NCBI GenBank assembly: GCA_900104375.1
Contig: LT629302.1
Span: 2,014,001 to 2,078,000 of the forward strand
Reading direction: 5' to 3'
Source of the DNA: Flavobacteriaceae bacterium MAR_2010_188
GTDB taxonomy: Bacteria; Bacteroidota; Bacteroidia; Flavobacteriales; Flavobacteriaceae
Length of the DNA: 64,000 nt
Positions 47,249 to 56,316 of the stretch are shown piece by piece. The notes beneath the pieces were generated by a model. The model had not been told where the DNA came from. It worked only from the letters and a program-made list of their open reading frames with translations, and did not search any database. Numbering within the stretch: the first letter of the stretch is position 1; every line of letters starts with the position of its first letter. The position numbers and the translations under genes are program-made.

Positions 47249-50200
47249 ATGAACATTACAAAAATTTCCATAGAAAATAACCGGGTAACCATTTTGTTGG
47301 TTGTGGTTATTGCCATTCTCGGCATACTGGGTTATAATCAGTCATCGAGAGATGCCATGCCGCCATTTACTATAAGAACGTGTCAGGTGATTACTCAATT
47401 TCCAGGAGCATCCCCTGAACGAGTAGAAAAATTGGTGTCGGATAAGATTGAAAAAGTAATTCAGGAAATACCAGAACTAAAAACGGTAACCAGTGAGAAT
47501 CGAACGGGAAAGTCTATAATTAAGGTTGAGCTTCAGAGTGACGTGCCTAAAGAGGATTTGCAAGCCGTATGGGATAAGATCAGGCGTAAAATAGATGAAA
47601 TTCGCAATGAGCTTCCTAATAATATTTATGGCCCCAATGTTAAAGATGATGGATTAGGAGTAGTTTATGGCATTCAGCTGGGCCTTCGATCAGAAGGTTT
47701 TACCTATGCCGAAATGGAAGACTATGCAGATGAAATTAGAAATGATCTGATTAAACTGGAAGAGGTATCTAGAGTAGAGATTGGTGGAATACGGGAAGAA
47801 AGAGTCTTTGTAAAATTTGACAATGCCAAATTGGCCCAATACGGACTTTCTGCCAACCAAATAGAAAATGCCATATCAAACACGAATATTGTATTTCCAG
47901 GGGGTGAAATAAATCTTCAAAAAGAACGCATTGCCCTTGAACCCACTGGTAATTATGAACATATCGAAGATATTAAGAATACACTGATTCCTCTAAAACA
48001 AGCAGAATATGTTAAGCTGAGCGACATTGCAGACGTGAGGCTTGGGTATGAAACCCCGCAGGGTAGCATTGTAAAAATTAATGGTGAAAAGGGTTTAAGT
48101 CTTGCATTGAGCCTGAAGGAGGGAACAAGTTTGTCTAAATTAGGTGAAAAAGTCGACCGCAAATTACTCGGTTATAACAATTCGTTTCCCCATGGCATAA
48201 CCATCGATAGAATTGCATCGCAGGATACCTATGTGAACAACGGGATCAGTGACTTTGTTTCAAATGTCATTCAATCCATTGCGGTGGTGCTATTGGTAAT
48301 GCTGCTGTTTTTAGGATTTCGTACCGGAATGGTGGTCGCAAGTTTGATTCCCATAACCATGTTGATGTCGTTAATGGTGATGAACTTTTTAGGTGTTGGA
48401 TTGAATCAGGTGACCTTAGCGGCCTTGATAATGGCTCTGGGCATGCTGGTCGATAACTCTATTGTGGTGTCAGAAGCTATAATGGTGAAAATAGAGGGAG
48501 GATCATCGCCCAAGGACGCAGCGGTCGAGGCGTCTAAAGAATTGGCCATCCCGCTCCTTATTTCCACTTTAACGACATCGGCAGCATTTCTGGCGTTTTT
48601 CCTTGCCGATGGCGCTATGGGTGAAATGATGGGCAATATTTTTATAGTGATAACTATAGCCCTGCTTTCATCGTTGATTATCGCCCTTTCGTTTGTAGCG
48701 ATGATAAGTGTCTATTTTATGCGGAACAAAAAAGTTAAAGCCGATTCTAAAAAGGAAGAAAAACCCGATTTTTTTGAAAAGTTGAATGCAAAATATAAAC
48801 AGTTACTGATATGGGTTCTAAACCAGCCCAAAAAATTTATCGGTATGGTTGTGGTCGCATTAGTTGCATCGCTATTTATTTTTCCTATGCTACCCATTAT
48901 TTTTATGCCTGAGAGCGATAGAAATCTAGTAGTGGTGGATATTAATCTGCCACAGGGAACCAAGGTGAAAGAGACTGAAAAAGTGGTTGATGAACTTTCC
49001 GACTTTATAAATGCCAACCTTATCGTTTCCGAGTCTAAGGCAAAGACAGAAGAGGGCATTGTGAATTTCACTTCATTTATTGGAAGAGGGCCCAACTCAT
49101 ACGACTTGGGATATCAACAGGAGCAACCCAATTCGAGCTATGCCCATTTACTTTTAAATACAACAGGTTACGAGGCAAATGCTAATGTTATACAGGTATT
49201 GGACAAACACGCATTTAATAATTTCCCGGATGCCGATGTGTCGGTCAGTTCCCTGGGATCGGCTGGCGGTGCAAAATACGATATTAGTGTTCGACTTGCA
49301 GGAGAGGATATGGAAAAATTGTTGTCCATCTCAGAAAGCCTAAAAGCCGAAATGTCGAAAATTGAAGGTACACAAACAATAAAAGACGATTGGGGGCCGA
49401 AAATAAAAAAGGTGGTAATAGATATTGACCAGTTTAAAGCAGGCTTGGCAGGAGTTACTAATCAAGACATTGCCATTTCGTTGAAAACCGCCTTGGACGG
49501 ATTTGAAATTGGAGATTACCGTGACCTGGATGGCAATATTCCTATTGTATTGCAAAACAGGAATGCGAATACCTTGGATGTTCGCGAACTGGAAAGCATT
49601 GCAGTCTTCTCACAAATGAACGGCAGCAATGTACCTCTGGCCCAAGTGGCAAATATTAATATACAATGGCAGCAAGCCAAAATAATGCATAAAGATCTAA
49701 ATCGTACTATTGAGGTTAGTTGTAATGCAAAACGCGGTACCACGGCTGCCGAAATCACAAATCAGCTCAAACCTTACCTAAAGGAAACTTCAAAGAATTG
49801 GGAAAGTGGTTATTCCTACAGCCTTGGGGGCGAGAGTGAAAAAAGTGCCGAATCAATGGGAGCAGTAGCTAAAAATCTACCCTTTGCGGGATTTATCATT
49901 CTGTTGCTATTGATACTCCAATTCAATTCATTCCGAAAAACATTTATTGTAATTGCTTCTATTCCTTTAGGTATTATCGGGGTACTTGTGGGCCTCTTTG
50001 TTTTCAATTCGTACTTCGGGTTTATGGCCTTTTTGGGAATAGTATCACTTGCGGGAATAGTGGTTAACAACGCCATTGTTTTGCTTGACAGAATCGATAT
50101 AGAAATAACCAGTCTTGGTAAAAAACCTTATCAGGCTATAATTGACGCGGCACAAGAGCGGTTCAGACCCATATTATTAACCACTTTTACTACTGTATTA

Positions 50201-50365
50201 GGTTTAATTCCGTTGTATTTAGGTGGAGGATTGATGTGGGAACCTATGGCCGTGTCTATTATGGTAGGTCTTTTGTTCGCAACCATGATCACCTTGTTGT
50301 TCGTGCCGTTATTGTACAAGTTGCTGTTTAAAGTTAAAACTGAAGAGTTTCAAGAAATACATTAG
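47249..50365 (+). CDS. RND-family efflux pump (AcrB/MdtB-like)
   Basis: The 1038-residue protein has the standard length and duplicated layout of an RND exporter. It has twelve membrane helices, two large periplasmic loops, the helix-4 motif GMLVDNSIVVSEA and its C-terminal counterpart GIVVNNAIVLLDRID, plus PGASPERVEKLV and FRPILLTTFTTVLGLIPL. The acidic residue in GMLVDNSIV belongs to the proton-relay region. It probably expels drugs, detergents or other toxic compounds with the adaptor and TolC partners of the same operon. Substrate cannot be read from sequence. Confidence 0.92.
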   Translation: MNITKISIENNRVTILLVVVIAILGILGYNQSSRDAMPPFTIRTCQVITQFPGASPERVEKLVSDKIEKVIQEIPELKTVTSENRTGKSIIKVELQSDVPKEDLQAVWDKIRRKIDEIRNELPNNIYGPNVKDDGLGVVYGIQLGLRSEGFTYAEMEDYADEIRNDLIKLEEVSRVEIGGIREERVFVKFDNAKLAQYGLSANQIENAISNTNIVFPGGEINLQKERIALEPTGNYEHIEDIKNTLIPLKQAEYVKLSDIADVRLGYETPQGSIVKINGEKGLSLALSLKEGTSLSKLGEKVDRKLLGYNNSFPHGITIDRIASQDTYVNNGISDFVSNVIQSIAVVLLVMLLFLGFRTGMVVASLIPITMLMSLMVMNFLGVGLNQVTLAALIMALGMLVDNSIVVSEAIMVKIEGGSSPKDAAVEASKELAIPLLISTLTTSAAFLAFFLADGAMGEMMGNIFIVITIALLSSLIIALSFVAMISVYFMRNKKVKADSKKEEKPDFFEKLNAKYKQLLIWVLNQPKKFIGMVVVALVASLFIFPMLPIIFMPESDRNLVVVDINLPQGTKVKETEKVVDELSDFINANLIVSESKAKTEEGIVNFTSFIGRGPNSYDLGYQQEQPNSSYAHLLLNTTGYEANANVIQVLDKHAFNNFPDADVSVSSLGSAGGAKYDISVRLAGEDMEKLLSISESLKAEMSKIEGTQTIKDDWGPKIKKVVIDIDQFKAGLAGVTNQDIAISLKTALDGFEIGDYRDLDGNIPIVLQNRNANTLDVRELESIAVFSQMNGSNVPLAQVANINIQWQQAKIMHKDLNRTIEVSCNAKRGTTAAEITNQLKPYLKETSKNWESGYSYSLGGESEKSAESMGAVAKNLPFAGFIILLLLILQFNSFRKTFIVIASIPLGIIGVLVGLFVFNSYFGFMAFLGIVSLAGIVVNNAIVLLDRIDIEITSLGKKPYQAIIDAAQERFRPILLTTFTTVLGLIPLYLGGGLMWEPMAVSIMVGLLFATMITLLFVPLLYKLLFKVKTEEFQEIH

Positions 50366-50371
50366 TCCTAT

Positions 50372-50448
50372 TTCGACTTCATTCCTCATTATTCGGTTTT
50401 AACGATAATTCTCAGAATCAGGTAAAACAAGGATGTAATATTTCTTTG
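50372..50448 (+). promoter_or_regulatory. Possible third TTCGAC-type tandem site
   Basis: TTCGACTTC (50372) and TTCGGTTTT (50392) are again 20 bases apart, upstream of the DUF6515 gene, with TTTCTTTG at 50441. The second half-site is degenerate, and the -7 box is 5 bases further away than in the other two copies. Confidence 0.4.
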
Positions 50449-50472
50449 AATTAATATTAAAATTATTGAATT

Positions 50473-51054
50473 ATGAAATTATTAAAAACTTTTACAACAT
50501 TTTTTTCAGTCGGAATCCTCTTGATTTCATGCAGTAGTACAAATGCACAACACAGAACTGTGGTAAAGACACCCAATCGAACGGTTGTAACAACAAGAAC
50601 ACCCGGAAGACTGATAGTTAATACGACTCCGGCTCCAAGAGTCAGAGTCGTTGCTACCATACCCAATAACGCAGTAGTTATTACCCACGGATCGATCAGG
50701 AATCACTACCACGCAGGTGTTTACTACAGATATAATAGTGGAAGATATATTGTTGTAACCCCACCATTAGGAATTCGAATAAATGTATTGCCTATAGGCT
50801 ATACGCAGCTTTTTATTGGAGGCATAACTTACTACCATTATGAAGGATGCTATTACATAAAAACTGATCATGGGCAATATGAAACTGTTAAGGATCCCCA
50901 AGCCCAGGATGCCGTGGTGTTCACATTACCAGAAGACACCGAAGAAATAACGATAGATGGAAAAGTGTATCATGCATCTAATGGAACACTATACAAAGTT
51001 GTGGTTACTCCAGAAGGGAAAGGTTTTAAAGCGGTGAGTATTATAGAAAAATAG
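50473..51054 (+). CDS. DUF6515 family secreted protein
   Basis: The 193-residue protein has an N-terminal signal with a possible lipobox (LLISC) and a basic, Val/Thr/Arg/Pro-rich stretch. A DUF6515 core follows: NNAVVITHGSIRNHYHAGVYYRY, LPIGYTQLFIGGITYYHYEGCYY and a closing beta region. The repeated Tyr/His pattern suggests a beta-rich surface or periplasmic protein. It stands between the pump operon and the second operon of the cassette. The function is unknown. Confidence 0.75.
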   Translation: MKLLKTFTTFFSVGILLISCSSTNAQHRTVVKTPNRTVVTTRTPGRLIVNTTPAPRVRVVATIPNNAVVITHGSIRNHYHAGVYYRYNSGRYIVVTPPLGIRINVLPIGYTQLFIGGITYYHYEGCYYIKTDHGQYETVKDPQAQDAVVFTLPEDTEEITIDGKVYHASNGTLYKVVVTPEGKGFKAVSIIEK

Positions 51055-51132
51055 AAATTAAAGGGTCGCGAAAACAGAATTTGATCGTATCATTTTTTTG
51101 CTTTTGAAAGATACGTAGATAGAACCCCATTT

Positions 51133-51204
51133 TTCGACCCCAAATCCCAATATTCGACTTCAACAACTAATTTCTGAAAAGATACAGATCCCACTTCATC
51201 TTTG
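51133..51204 (+). promoter_or_regulatory. Tandem TTCGAC half-sites and promoter of the second cassette-3 operon
   Basis: TTCGACCCC (51133) and TTCGACTTC (51153) are 20 bases apart, and CATCTTTG (51197-51204) follows 44 bases after the second. The layout is the same as at 43652-43723, and the sequence between is also largely shared (CAACTAATTTCTGAAAA). Confidence 0.6.
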
Positions 51205-51238
51205 TAAAGAATTTATAAACGATAAAAATATAAAAGAA

Positions 51239-51625
51239 ATGAATTTTAAACATTTAGTAGTAGTTACAGCATTATTTATGAGCGGAATTTATTCCAATGT
51301 GAACGCACAAGTTCTGTCATACGAGACACGTGCAGCAGTACAAAATCAAGTTGAGGAATATATAAATGTCCTTCATATTTCAGAAGAAGATAAAATACCC
51401 TTTGTAACTATTTTACGAGACCAGTTTATTACAATTGTAGCGCTTTCAGAAACAAATTTCACACAGAAGACAAAGCGTAAAATAATAAAAGCTACAGCAA
51501 AAGACAGAGACAGTAGATTGAAAGTATTACTTAGCAAAGAGCAGTACAAACTGGTTAAAGCTCATGACGAATTGCGAAAAGCTGAATTGACTGAAATGTC
51601 AAAACAACGAAATGATAGTAAATAA
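51239..51625 (+). CDS. Hypothetical secreted helical protein (128 aa)
   Basis: A signal peptide (ending VNAQ) precedes ~105 residues of predicted helices (YETRAAVQNQVEEYINVLHI, TKRKIIKATAKDRDSRLKVL, LSKEQYKLVKAHDELRK). The pattern recalls small periplasmic stress-type proteins such as the Spy/CpxP group or the DUF-type helical proteins of flavobacteria, but no specific motif is present. It is the first gene behind the second tandem-site promoter. Confidence 0.62.
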   Translation: MNFKHLVVVTALFMSGIYSNVNAQVLSYETRAAVQNQVEEYINVLHISEEDKIPFVTILRDQFITIVALSETNFTQKTKRKIIKATAKDRDSRLKVLLSKEQYKLVKAHDELRKAELTEMSKQRNDSK

Positions 51626-51644
51626 AAATTTAAAAAATAATAAA

Positions 51645-52010
51645 ATGAAAACTTTAAAAAACTCATTTCTACTACTAGCTATCGGCTTACTTAGCCTAAA
51701 CAGTTTTGCACAGTCAGATGTAGTAGGCGAATGGATTGTAGGCGAACAAAACACAATTGTAAAAATAGAGCAACACGATGATATTTATAGTGGAAAAACT
51801 ATCTCCTCGGATAATTCTAATGCCGAGATTGGAAAACTGATGGTTAAAGAACTTAAGAAAAATAAAGGCGAATGGAAGGGAAAGGTATATGCCCCACAAC
51901 GTAAAGAATGGTACGATGCCGAATTCGTCACAAACGGAAATACCCTAGATGTTAAAATAAAAGTAGGCTTTTTCAGCAAAACCATTGAATGGAGAAAAGT
52001 TAAGTCTTAA
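51645..52010 (+). CDS. DUF2147 family secreted protein
   Basis: A signal peptide (ending SFAQ) is followed by a ~100-residue DUF2147-like beta-barrel domain: VVGEWIVGEQNTIVKI, IYSGKTI, GEWKGKVYAPQRKEWYDAEF and TLDVKIKVGFFSKTIEW. Members are lipocalin-like periplasmic proteins of unknown function. ATG 51645 starts the signal peptide; the frame is open back to 51612. It belongs to the operon ending with the two-component pair. Confidence 0.76.
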   Translation: MKTLKNSFLLLAIGLLSLNSFAQSDVVGEWIVGEQNTIVKIEQHDDIYSGKTISSDNSNAEIGKLMVKELKKNKGEWKGKVYAPQRKEWYDAEFVTNGNTLDVKIKVGFFSKTIEWRKVKS

Positions 52011-52021
52011 AAATAAAATCA

Positions 52022-52486
52022 ATGAACTTTTCGCTTATTTTACCAAAAACGATTGATAACAGCTATCAAGGCAAAAATATTGCAAAGTACTTGTTTTACT
52101 TGCTTACAGTCATAACTGTTGTTCGCAGCGGCATTCATATGTTATCAGCTGATGGTGGTGCACAAAGTATTGCTACCATTCCCTTAGATAGTTATTCGGA
52201 GCAAGCTTCACAATCCGTTATTTTAATTTTTGCCTTGTGGGGATTGTCACAACTTATAATGGGAATATTCTATGTAATTGTAGCCTTGCGTTACAAAAGC
52301 TTGATACCCCTAATGTATGTTTTCATATTTATGGAGTATACGATGCGAGTGATTTTAGGCTATATAAAGCCAATTGTAACAGAAGGTACGGCACCTGGTA
52401 GTATTGGGAATTATATTATGATTCCGCTTGCCATAGTACTATTTCTAGTGTCCATTAATAAAAATAAAAAGCAACAAATAAAATGA
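52022..52486 (+). CDS. Small integral membrane protein (154 aa)
   Basis: Four predicted helices (FYLLTVITVVRSGIHML, SVILIFALWGLSQLIMGIFY, LIPLMYVFIFMEYTM and YIMIPLAIVLFLVSI) make this a compact membrane protein. I recognise no named family. It starts 11 bases after the DUF2147 gene, and its stop overlaps the next start as ATGA. Confidence 0.68.
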   Translation: MNFSLILPKTIDNSYQGKNIAKYLFYLLTVITVVRSGIHMLSADGGAQSIATIPLDSYSEQASQSVILIFALWGLSQLIMGIFYVIVALRYKSLIPLMYVFIFMEYTMRVILGYIKPIVTEGTAPGSIGNYIMIPLAIVLFLVSINKNKKQQIK

Positions 52487-53379
52487 TACAAAAAAATAAA
52501 AAGTTAGGTTTTGCATTAAGTTTTATATTCTTATTTATGTTTAAATCCAATGCACAGGATTTTAAATTAGCCGGAATTCAATATAATAATTTTCAAAAAT
52601 CAGAACTAAAAAATGATTCGGGAAACCAAGAAATTTCATTTCAAGAATTTGGTGCTTTTGTAAATTTTCCGAAGAAATTAAAAAACAATAAAACCGTTTT
52701 GGTTAATGGACTTGGCTACGGCTTTGTGGAAGTATCATTAGATAATCAGTTGTTTCCATCTAACGAAAACGACAAAAAGTTACAGACGTTTTATTACCAG
52801 TTAACCTTGTTACATCAATGGAACGAAAAATGGAACATTGCCCTAAATTTAAGACCTACATTAGCATCAGATTTTGAAGCTAAGTTAAGTACCGACGATT
52901 TTGTTTTTCAGGGCGCAGTTACAGCGACGAGAAAGTTTAGTTCAACATTTAAACTTGGAGGTGGTTTAGCATATAGTGCACGTTTGGGGAGTCCCCAATT
53001 AATTCCATTGGTCGATCTGCATTATAAAAATAATAAACACCAAATAAATGCTTTATTGCCAATAAATGCAAAATACACCTACTCACTATTACCAAATAAC
53101 AAATTAGATTTGGGTGTAAAATATAATCTTAACGGAGGAAATTTTAATGTATATTCCGAAGACAATAGTATTGATAAAATAAACTATTCCAGAATAAATT
53201 TTGGCGTATTAGCCGATTATCAACTCACTAAAATACTACGTTTAGAAGCTTTTGGTGGCTTAAGCACTGGTAGAAATTATAGTTTGATTGATGCAGACGA
53301 TACTACGTATGATTTTGACTCTGAACCAGCGCCATTTTTTAGTGTGGGAATTGTGTTGGTTCCGCCAAAAAGGAAATAG
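52483..53379 (+). CDS. DUF6268-like outer-membrane beta-barrel protein
   Basis: A signal peptide (ending SNAQ) is followed by about 275 residues of alternating strands with short turns, typical of a porin-like barrel: FQEFGAFVNFPKKL, YQLTLLHQWNEKWNIALNL, KFSSTFKLGGGLAYSA and LRLEAFGGLSTGRNY. It ends FFSVGIVLVPPKRK. It resembles the DUF6268 outer-membrane proteins of flavobacteria. It is translationally coupled to the membrane protein before it and precedes the histidine kinase. Confidence 0.74.
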   Translation: MIQKNKKLGFALSFIFLFMFKSNAQDFKLAGIQYNNFQKSELKNDSGNQEISFQEFGAFVNFPKKLKNNKTVLVNGLGYGFVEVSLDNQLFPSNENDKKLQTFYYQLTLLHQWNEKWNIALNLRPTLASDFEAKLSTDDFVFQGAVTATRKFSSTFKLGGGLAYSARLGSPQLIPLVDLHYKNNKHQINALLPINAKYTYSLLPNNKLDLGVKYNLNGGNFNVYSEDNSIDKINYSRINFGVLADYQLTKILRLEAFGGLSTGRNYSLIDADDTTYDFDSEPAPFFSVGIVLVPPKRK

Positions 53380-53431
53380 TAGCGTTGATTTTAATTTAAT
53401 ATATTACTATCTGTAATTACAATAATTAAAA

Positions 53432-54463
53432 ATGTCAAAAAATAGTAGAAATACTTTAATTAGAATTGTTTTGGTGACGTTGTATGCTATTGCTGTAATG
53501 CAATTAGTTAGCTTGGGTATGCCTGAAAACGCTGAAATTCAATTGCAAATTCCAAAGGGATTGTTTTTGTTTTTTTACCTGCTGTTTTTCAATTTGAATG
53601 TTGAAGGTAGCTTATTTTTTGACCGTTATTTGAATAAAAAGCAACCTTGGTATTCCAATCCACAAAAAAGGCTTTTAATTCAAATAGGAGTTATCATTTT
53701 ATGGACATTTATATCCATCGGGATACCATTTACTGCCTGGTATTTTATTAATGGACAGTCCTTGATTTATCCGAAAGCACCTGTCATTATATTTATATGT
53801 TCCGTTGTTTTTTTAATTGGTTTTATTAGTATTTCCATCGCTATAAACTTCTTTAAGCAATGGAAGGCTTCTTTGCTAAGTGCGGAACATTATAAACAAG
53901 AAAAATTAAAGGCTGATTATAGGGTTTTACAAAATCAGGTAAATCCGCATTTCTTGTTCAATAGCCTGAATGTATTAATCTCAGAAATAAAGCATAACCC
54001 TATAAACGCAGAAGATTTTACACGGAAACTATCGAAGGTGTACCGCTATGTCTTGCAAAGTAAAAATCACGATTTGATTACCTTGAACAAAGAACTTGAA
54101 TTTAGCAATTCCTTCATTTTTTTGCATAAAGTCAGAATTGCCGATGCTCTGGAATATTCAGTGCATATTTCAGATGAATTATTACAAATGCTATTACCAC
54201 CTTTGACACTACAAATAGTTATTGAGAATGCCATTAAACACAATGTAGCTAACGAAGAAAATGTGTTGAAAATTTCGATTAAAAGCGATGGCGATAATAA
54301 GTTAATAGTAAGCAACAACCTGCAACCTAAAAAAAATACAGATTCAACATACACGGGCTTGTCCAACCTAAGTAAGCGATTTGAATTGCTTAAAAATGAT
54401 GGTTTTACTTATGGTAAACAAGAAGAAAAATTTGTGGTTACCATTCCTTTAATCGAAGAATAA
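53432..54463 (+). CDS. LytS-type membrane histidine kinase of the efflux cassette
   Basis: Four membrane helices (residues ~10-145) are followed by a linker and QNQVNPHFLFNSLNVLISEI with the phospho-accepting histidine. An HATPase region follows (LLPPLTLQIVIENAIKHNV, TGLSNLSKRFELL). As in other LytS-type kinases of this phylum there is no large periplasmic sensor. It is one base from the regulator gene and lies in the same cassette as the pump, so it probably senses the membrane stress or compound that the pump relieves. Confidence 0.88.
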   Translation: MSKNSRNTLIRIVLVTLYAIAVMQLVSLGMPENAEIQLQIPKGLFLFFYLLFFNLNVEGSLFFDRYLNKKQPWYSNPQKRLLIQIGVIILWTFISIGIPFTAWYFINGQSLIYPKAPVIIFICSVVFLIGFISISIAINFFKQWKASLLSAEHYKQEKLKADYRVLQNQVNPHFLFNSLNVLISEIKHNPINAEDFTRKLSKVYRYVLQSKNHDLITLNKELEFSNSFIFLHKVRIADALEYSVHISDELLQMLLPPLTLQIVIENAIKHNVANEENVLKISIKSDGDNKLIVSNNLQPKKNTDSTYTGLSNLSKRFELLKNDGFTYGKQEEKFVVTIPLIEE

Positions 54464-54464
54464 A

Positions 54465-55238
54465 ATGATACAAGTAGTAATAATAGAAGACGAATTACCA
54501 GCGCAACGCTTGTTAAAAGAAACTTTGCAGGAAATTACCATCGAAACTGAAGTAGTTGATTGCTTGAATAGTATTAAATCTGCCGTTGCATGGTTTCAAA
54601 ATAATGAGCATCCTGAAATTGTTTTGTTGGATATTCAATTGTCTGATGGTCTCAGTTTTGAAATATTTAAGCAGGTAAAAATTGATAGCACAATTATATT
54701 TACCACCGCCTTTGATGAATATGCCATTCAAGCATTCAAAGTAAATAGTATTGATTATCTGTTAAAACCAATTGAAAAAGACGAGTTGCAAACTGCCTTT
54801 GAGAAGTACCATCAATACAATACCCAATTCATTCAAGAAAAGAATTCCAACATAGATTTTTCAGAACTTGCTTCTTTAATTAAAAGCGAAAAGACTGAAT
54901 ATCGAAAACGTTTTTTAATTCAATCTAACGAATCGTTTTTTCATTTGCCTGTTGGCGACATTGCTCTTTTTTATAGTATGCAAGGAGTTACTTTTGCTGT
55001 TACTTTTGAAAAGAGAGAATATCCTGTTAATTTTGCACTCGAAAGTTTAAAAGAGCAATTACATCCCGATAAATTTTTTAAAATAAATCGTCAATTCGTA
55101 GTAAATATTGAAGCAATTAAAAGAGTTCATTCTTATTTTAATGGGAAACTAAAACTTGAAATTCAACCATCACATTCTGAAGATATCATAGTTGGTAAGG
55201 ACAAGGTAGCAGCCTTTGTACGGTGGATGGATAGATGA
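54465..55238 (+). CDS. LytTR response regulator of the efflux cassette
   Basis: The receiver domain has IIEDELPAQRLL, phospho-acceptor Asp56 (VLLDIQLSDG) and NSIDYLLKPIEKD. The LytTR domain follows (FLIQSNESFFHLPVGDIALF, FFKINRQFVVNIEAI). LytTR domains bind pairs of direct repeats, and three such pairs with 20-base spacing stand upstream of genes in this cassette (43652, 50372, 51133), making this protein the likely activator of its own cassette. Confidence 0.88.
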   Translation: MIQVVIIEDELPAQRLLKETLQEITIETEVVDCLNSIKSAVAWFQNNEHPEIVLLDIQLSDGLSFEIFKQVKIDSTIIFTTAFDEYAIQAFKVNSIDYLLKPIEKDELQTAFEKYHQYNTQFIQEKNSNIDFSELASLIKSEKTEYRKRFLIQSNESFFHLPVGDIALFYSMQGVTFAVTFEKREYPVNFALESLKEQLHPDKFFKINRQFVVNIEAIKRVHSYFNGKLKLEIQPSHSEDIIVGKDKVAAFVRWMDR

Positions 55239-55294
55239 ACAAAAGTGGTAGAAAAAAAAATGTTCTTCAGATTGTAAGCACTTTTATTTGTTTT

Positions 55295-55422
55295 CCAACG
55301 CATAAGTCATACACATTCGCAATTCGCTACAGCCAACGCTACGCCAAAAATTGCAAAAGAGTATGTCTTGCCAACGCTCAATTCCGAACTAAATAAAAAA
55401 CATCGGAAAACCAAGCTGAACG
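55295..55422 (+). repeat. Conserved cassette tail (cassette 3)
   Basis: About 128 bases, with CCAACGC boxes, CATACACATTCGCAATTCGC and CCAAAAATTGCAAAAGAGTA, align with 58707-58836 at the end of cassette 5. TTGCAATT and AATTGCAA with flanking CATAC/GTATG can form a hairpin. Both copies lie immediately before the attC-like site. Confidence 0.78.
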
Positions 55423-55432
55423 TGAAAAGCAC

Positions 55433-55632
55433 TATGCACAACAATGTATATAAAACATAGCTATTATAGGCTTTCCGAGAGGTTTTCACTTCTTTATTAA
55501 GTCCGCCAAATTTTTATTTTTGTATATTTAGAAATTAAAAGATAAATAGAAAAAATAAAAATTCGGCTCGTGTTTAATCCGAAAAGTTAGCGTCTATTTA
55601 TACGCTACGTTTCATATACGGAGACGTTGTGG
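55433..55632 (+). other. attC-like site c (end of cassette 3), 200-bp type
   Basis: R'' TATGCACAAC (55433-55442) is the exact reverse complement of the cassette start GTTGTGCATA (43493), 12 kb away. R' is GTTGTGG (55626). Arms GTATATAAAACATAGC / GCTACGTTTCATATAC are the same as in site b, with A/C mismatches at positions 7 and 12. Confidence 0.88.
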
Positions 55633-56173
55633 GCCAGTTAGAAGAACAAAATTTTGTCTAATAATTTTTAGGCTTATTTGCGAAAATGAAAACACGGTTT
55701 TTAGGCTCAGGAATCCCAAAATGCCATTTGAAGTAAGTGTTTATTAGCGAAGGATAGTTGAATGATTCTCAGGATGAAGATTTTTTTAGCAGGTGTTTAT
55801 TTGCAAAATCAGAGCTGGGCATTTTGAGATTCCGACAATCGTAGTTTCTTATTTGGTTAAGATAGTAGATGACTCAAGTGGATGACGATTTTTTTGGTAG
55901 GTGTTTATTTGTGAAAATTAAAAACCGTGTTTTCGGCAAGCTCCGAAGGTAAGTTCAGATCAGCAAACGCCTGTGCAAAAGGGGAACCGGCCCACAACAA
56001 AAGGCTATAAGCAATGCTGGGTTCGTGTTTAATCCAAAATCAGGTGTATATTTACGAAGTCGCCAAAACTTCATTTTGGCGCAAAAATGAAATTTAAGTA
56101 AAAAACAAAGTTTTGGCTTCGTGCTTATTCCAAAAATCAATTCGTTTTTGGCGCACTGCTCATAGCCAAGCCG
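55627..56173 (+). ncRNA. ORF-less cassette (cassette 4) with nested inverted repeats
   Basis: No credible reading frame is present. AAAACACGGTTTTT (55689-55702) pairs perfectly with 55920-55933. Inside it, GGAATCCCAAAATGCC (55710-55725) pairs with 55818-55833 in 15 of 16 positions. A direct repeat (GATTTTTTTAGCAGGTGTTT at 55779 and its variant at 55886) lies on the 3' sides. The cassette may encode a structured RNA, act as a DNA foldback, or be a decayed pair of recombination sites. No promoter was identified. Confidence 0.5.
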
Positions 56174-56179
56174 TTACCC
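55989..56179 (+). other. attC-like site d (end of cassette 4)
   Basis: R'' GGCCCACAAC (55989-55998) is the exact reverse complement of the cassette start GTTGTGGGCC (55626). R' is GTTACCC (56173). Arms GGCTATAAGCAATGC / GCACTGCTCATAGCC pair except A/C mismatches at positions 7 and 12. The interior has CCAAAACTTCATTTTGG hairpins. Confidence 0.87.
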
Positions 56180-56316
56180 ACAAGCTAAAAAAAATTCGAA
56201 CTTCCATTAAAAATCCGAACTAAAAACGCCAACGCACATTTTAGCACATTCGGTTTTTCCCTCGCATAATACCAACGCTCCAAAACCAAAAGAGCTAAAA
56301 TTTTCCACCGCACAAT

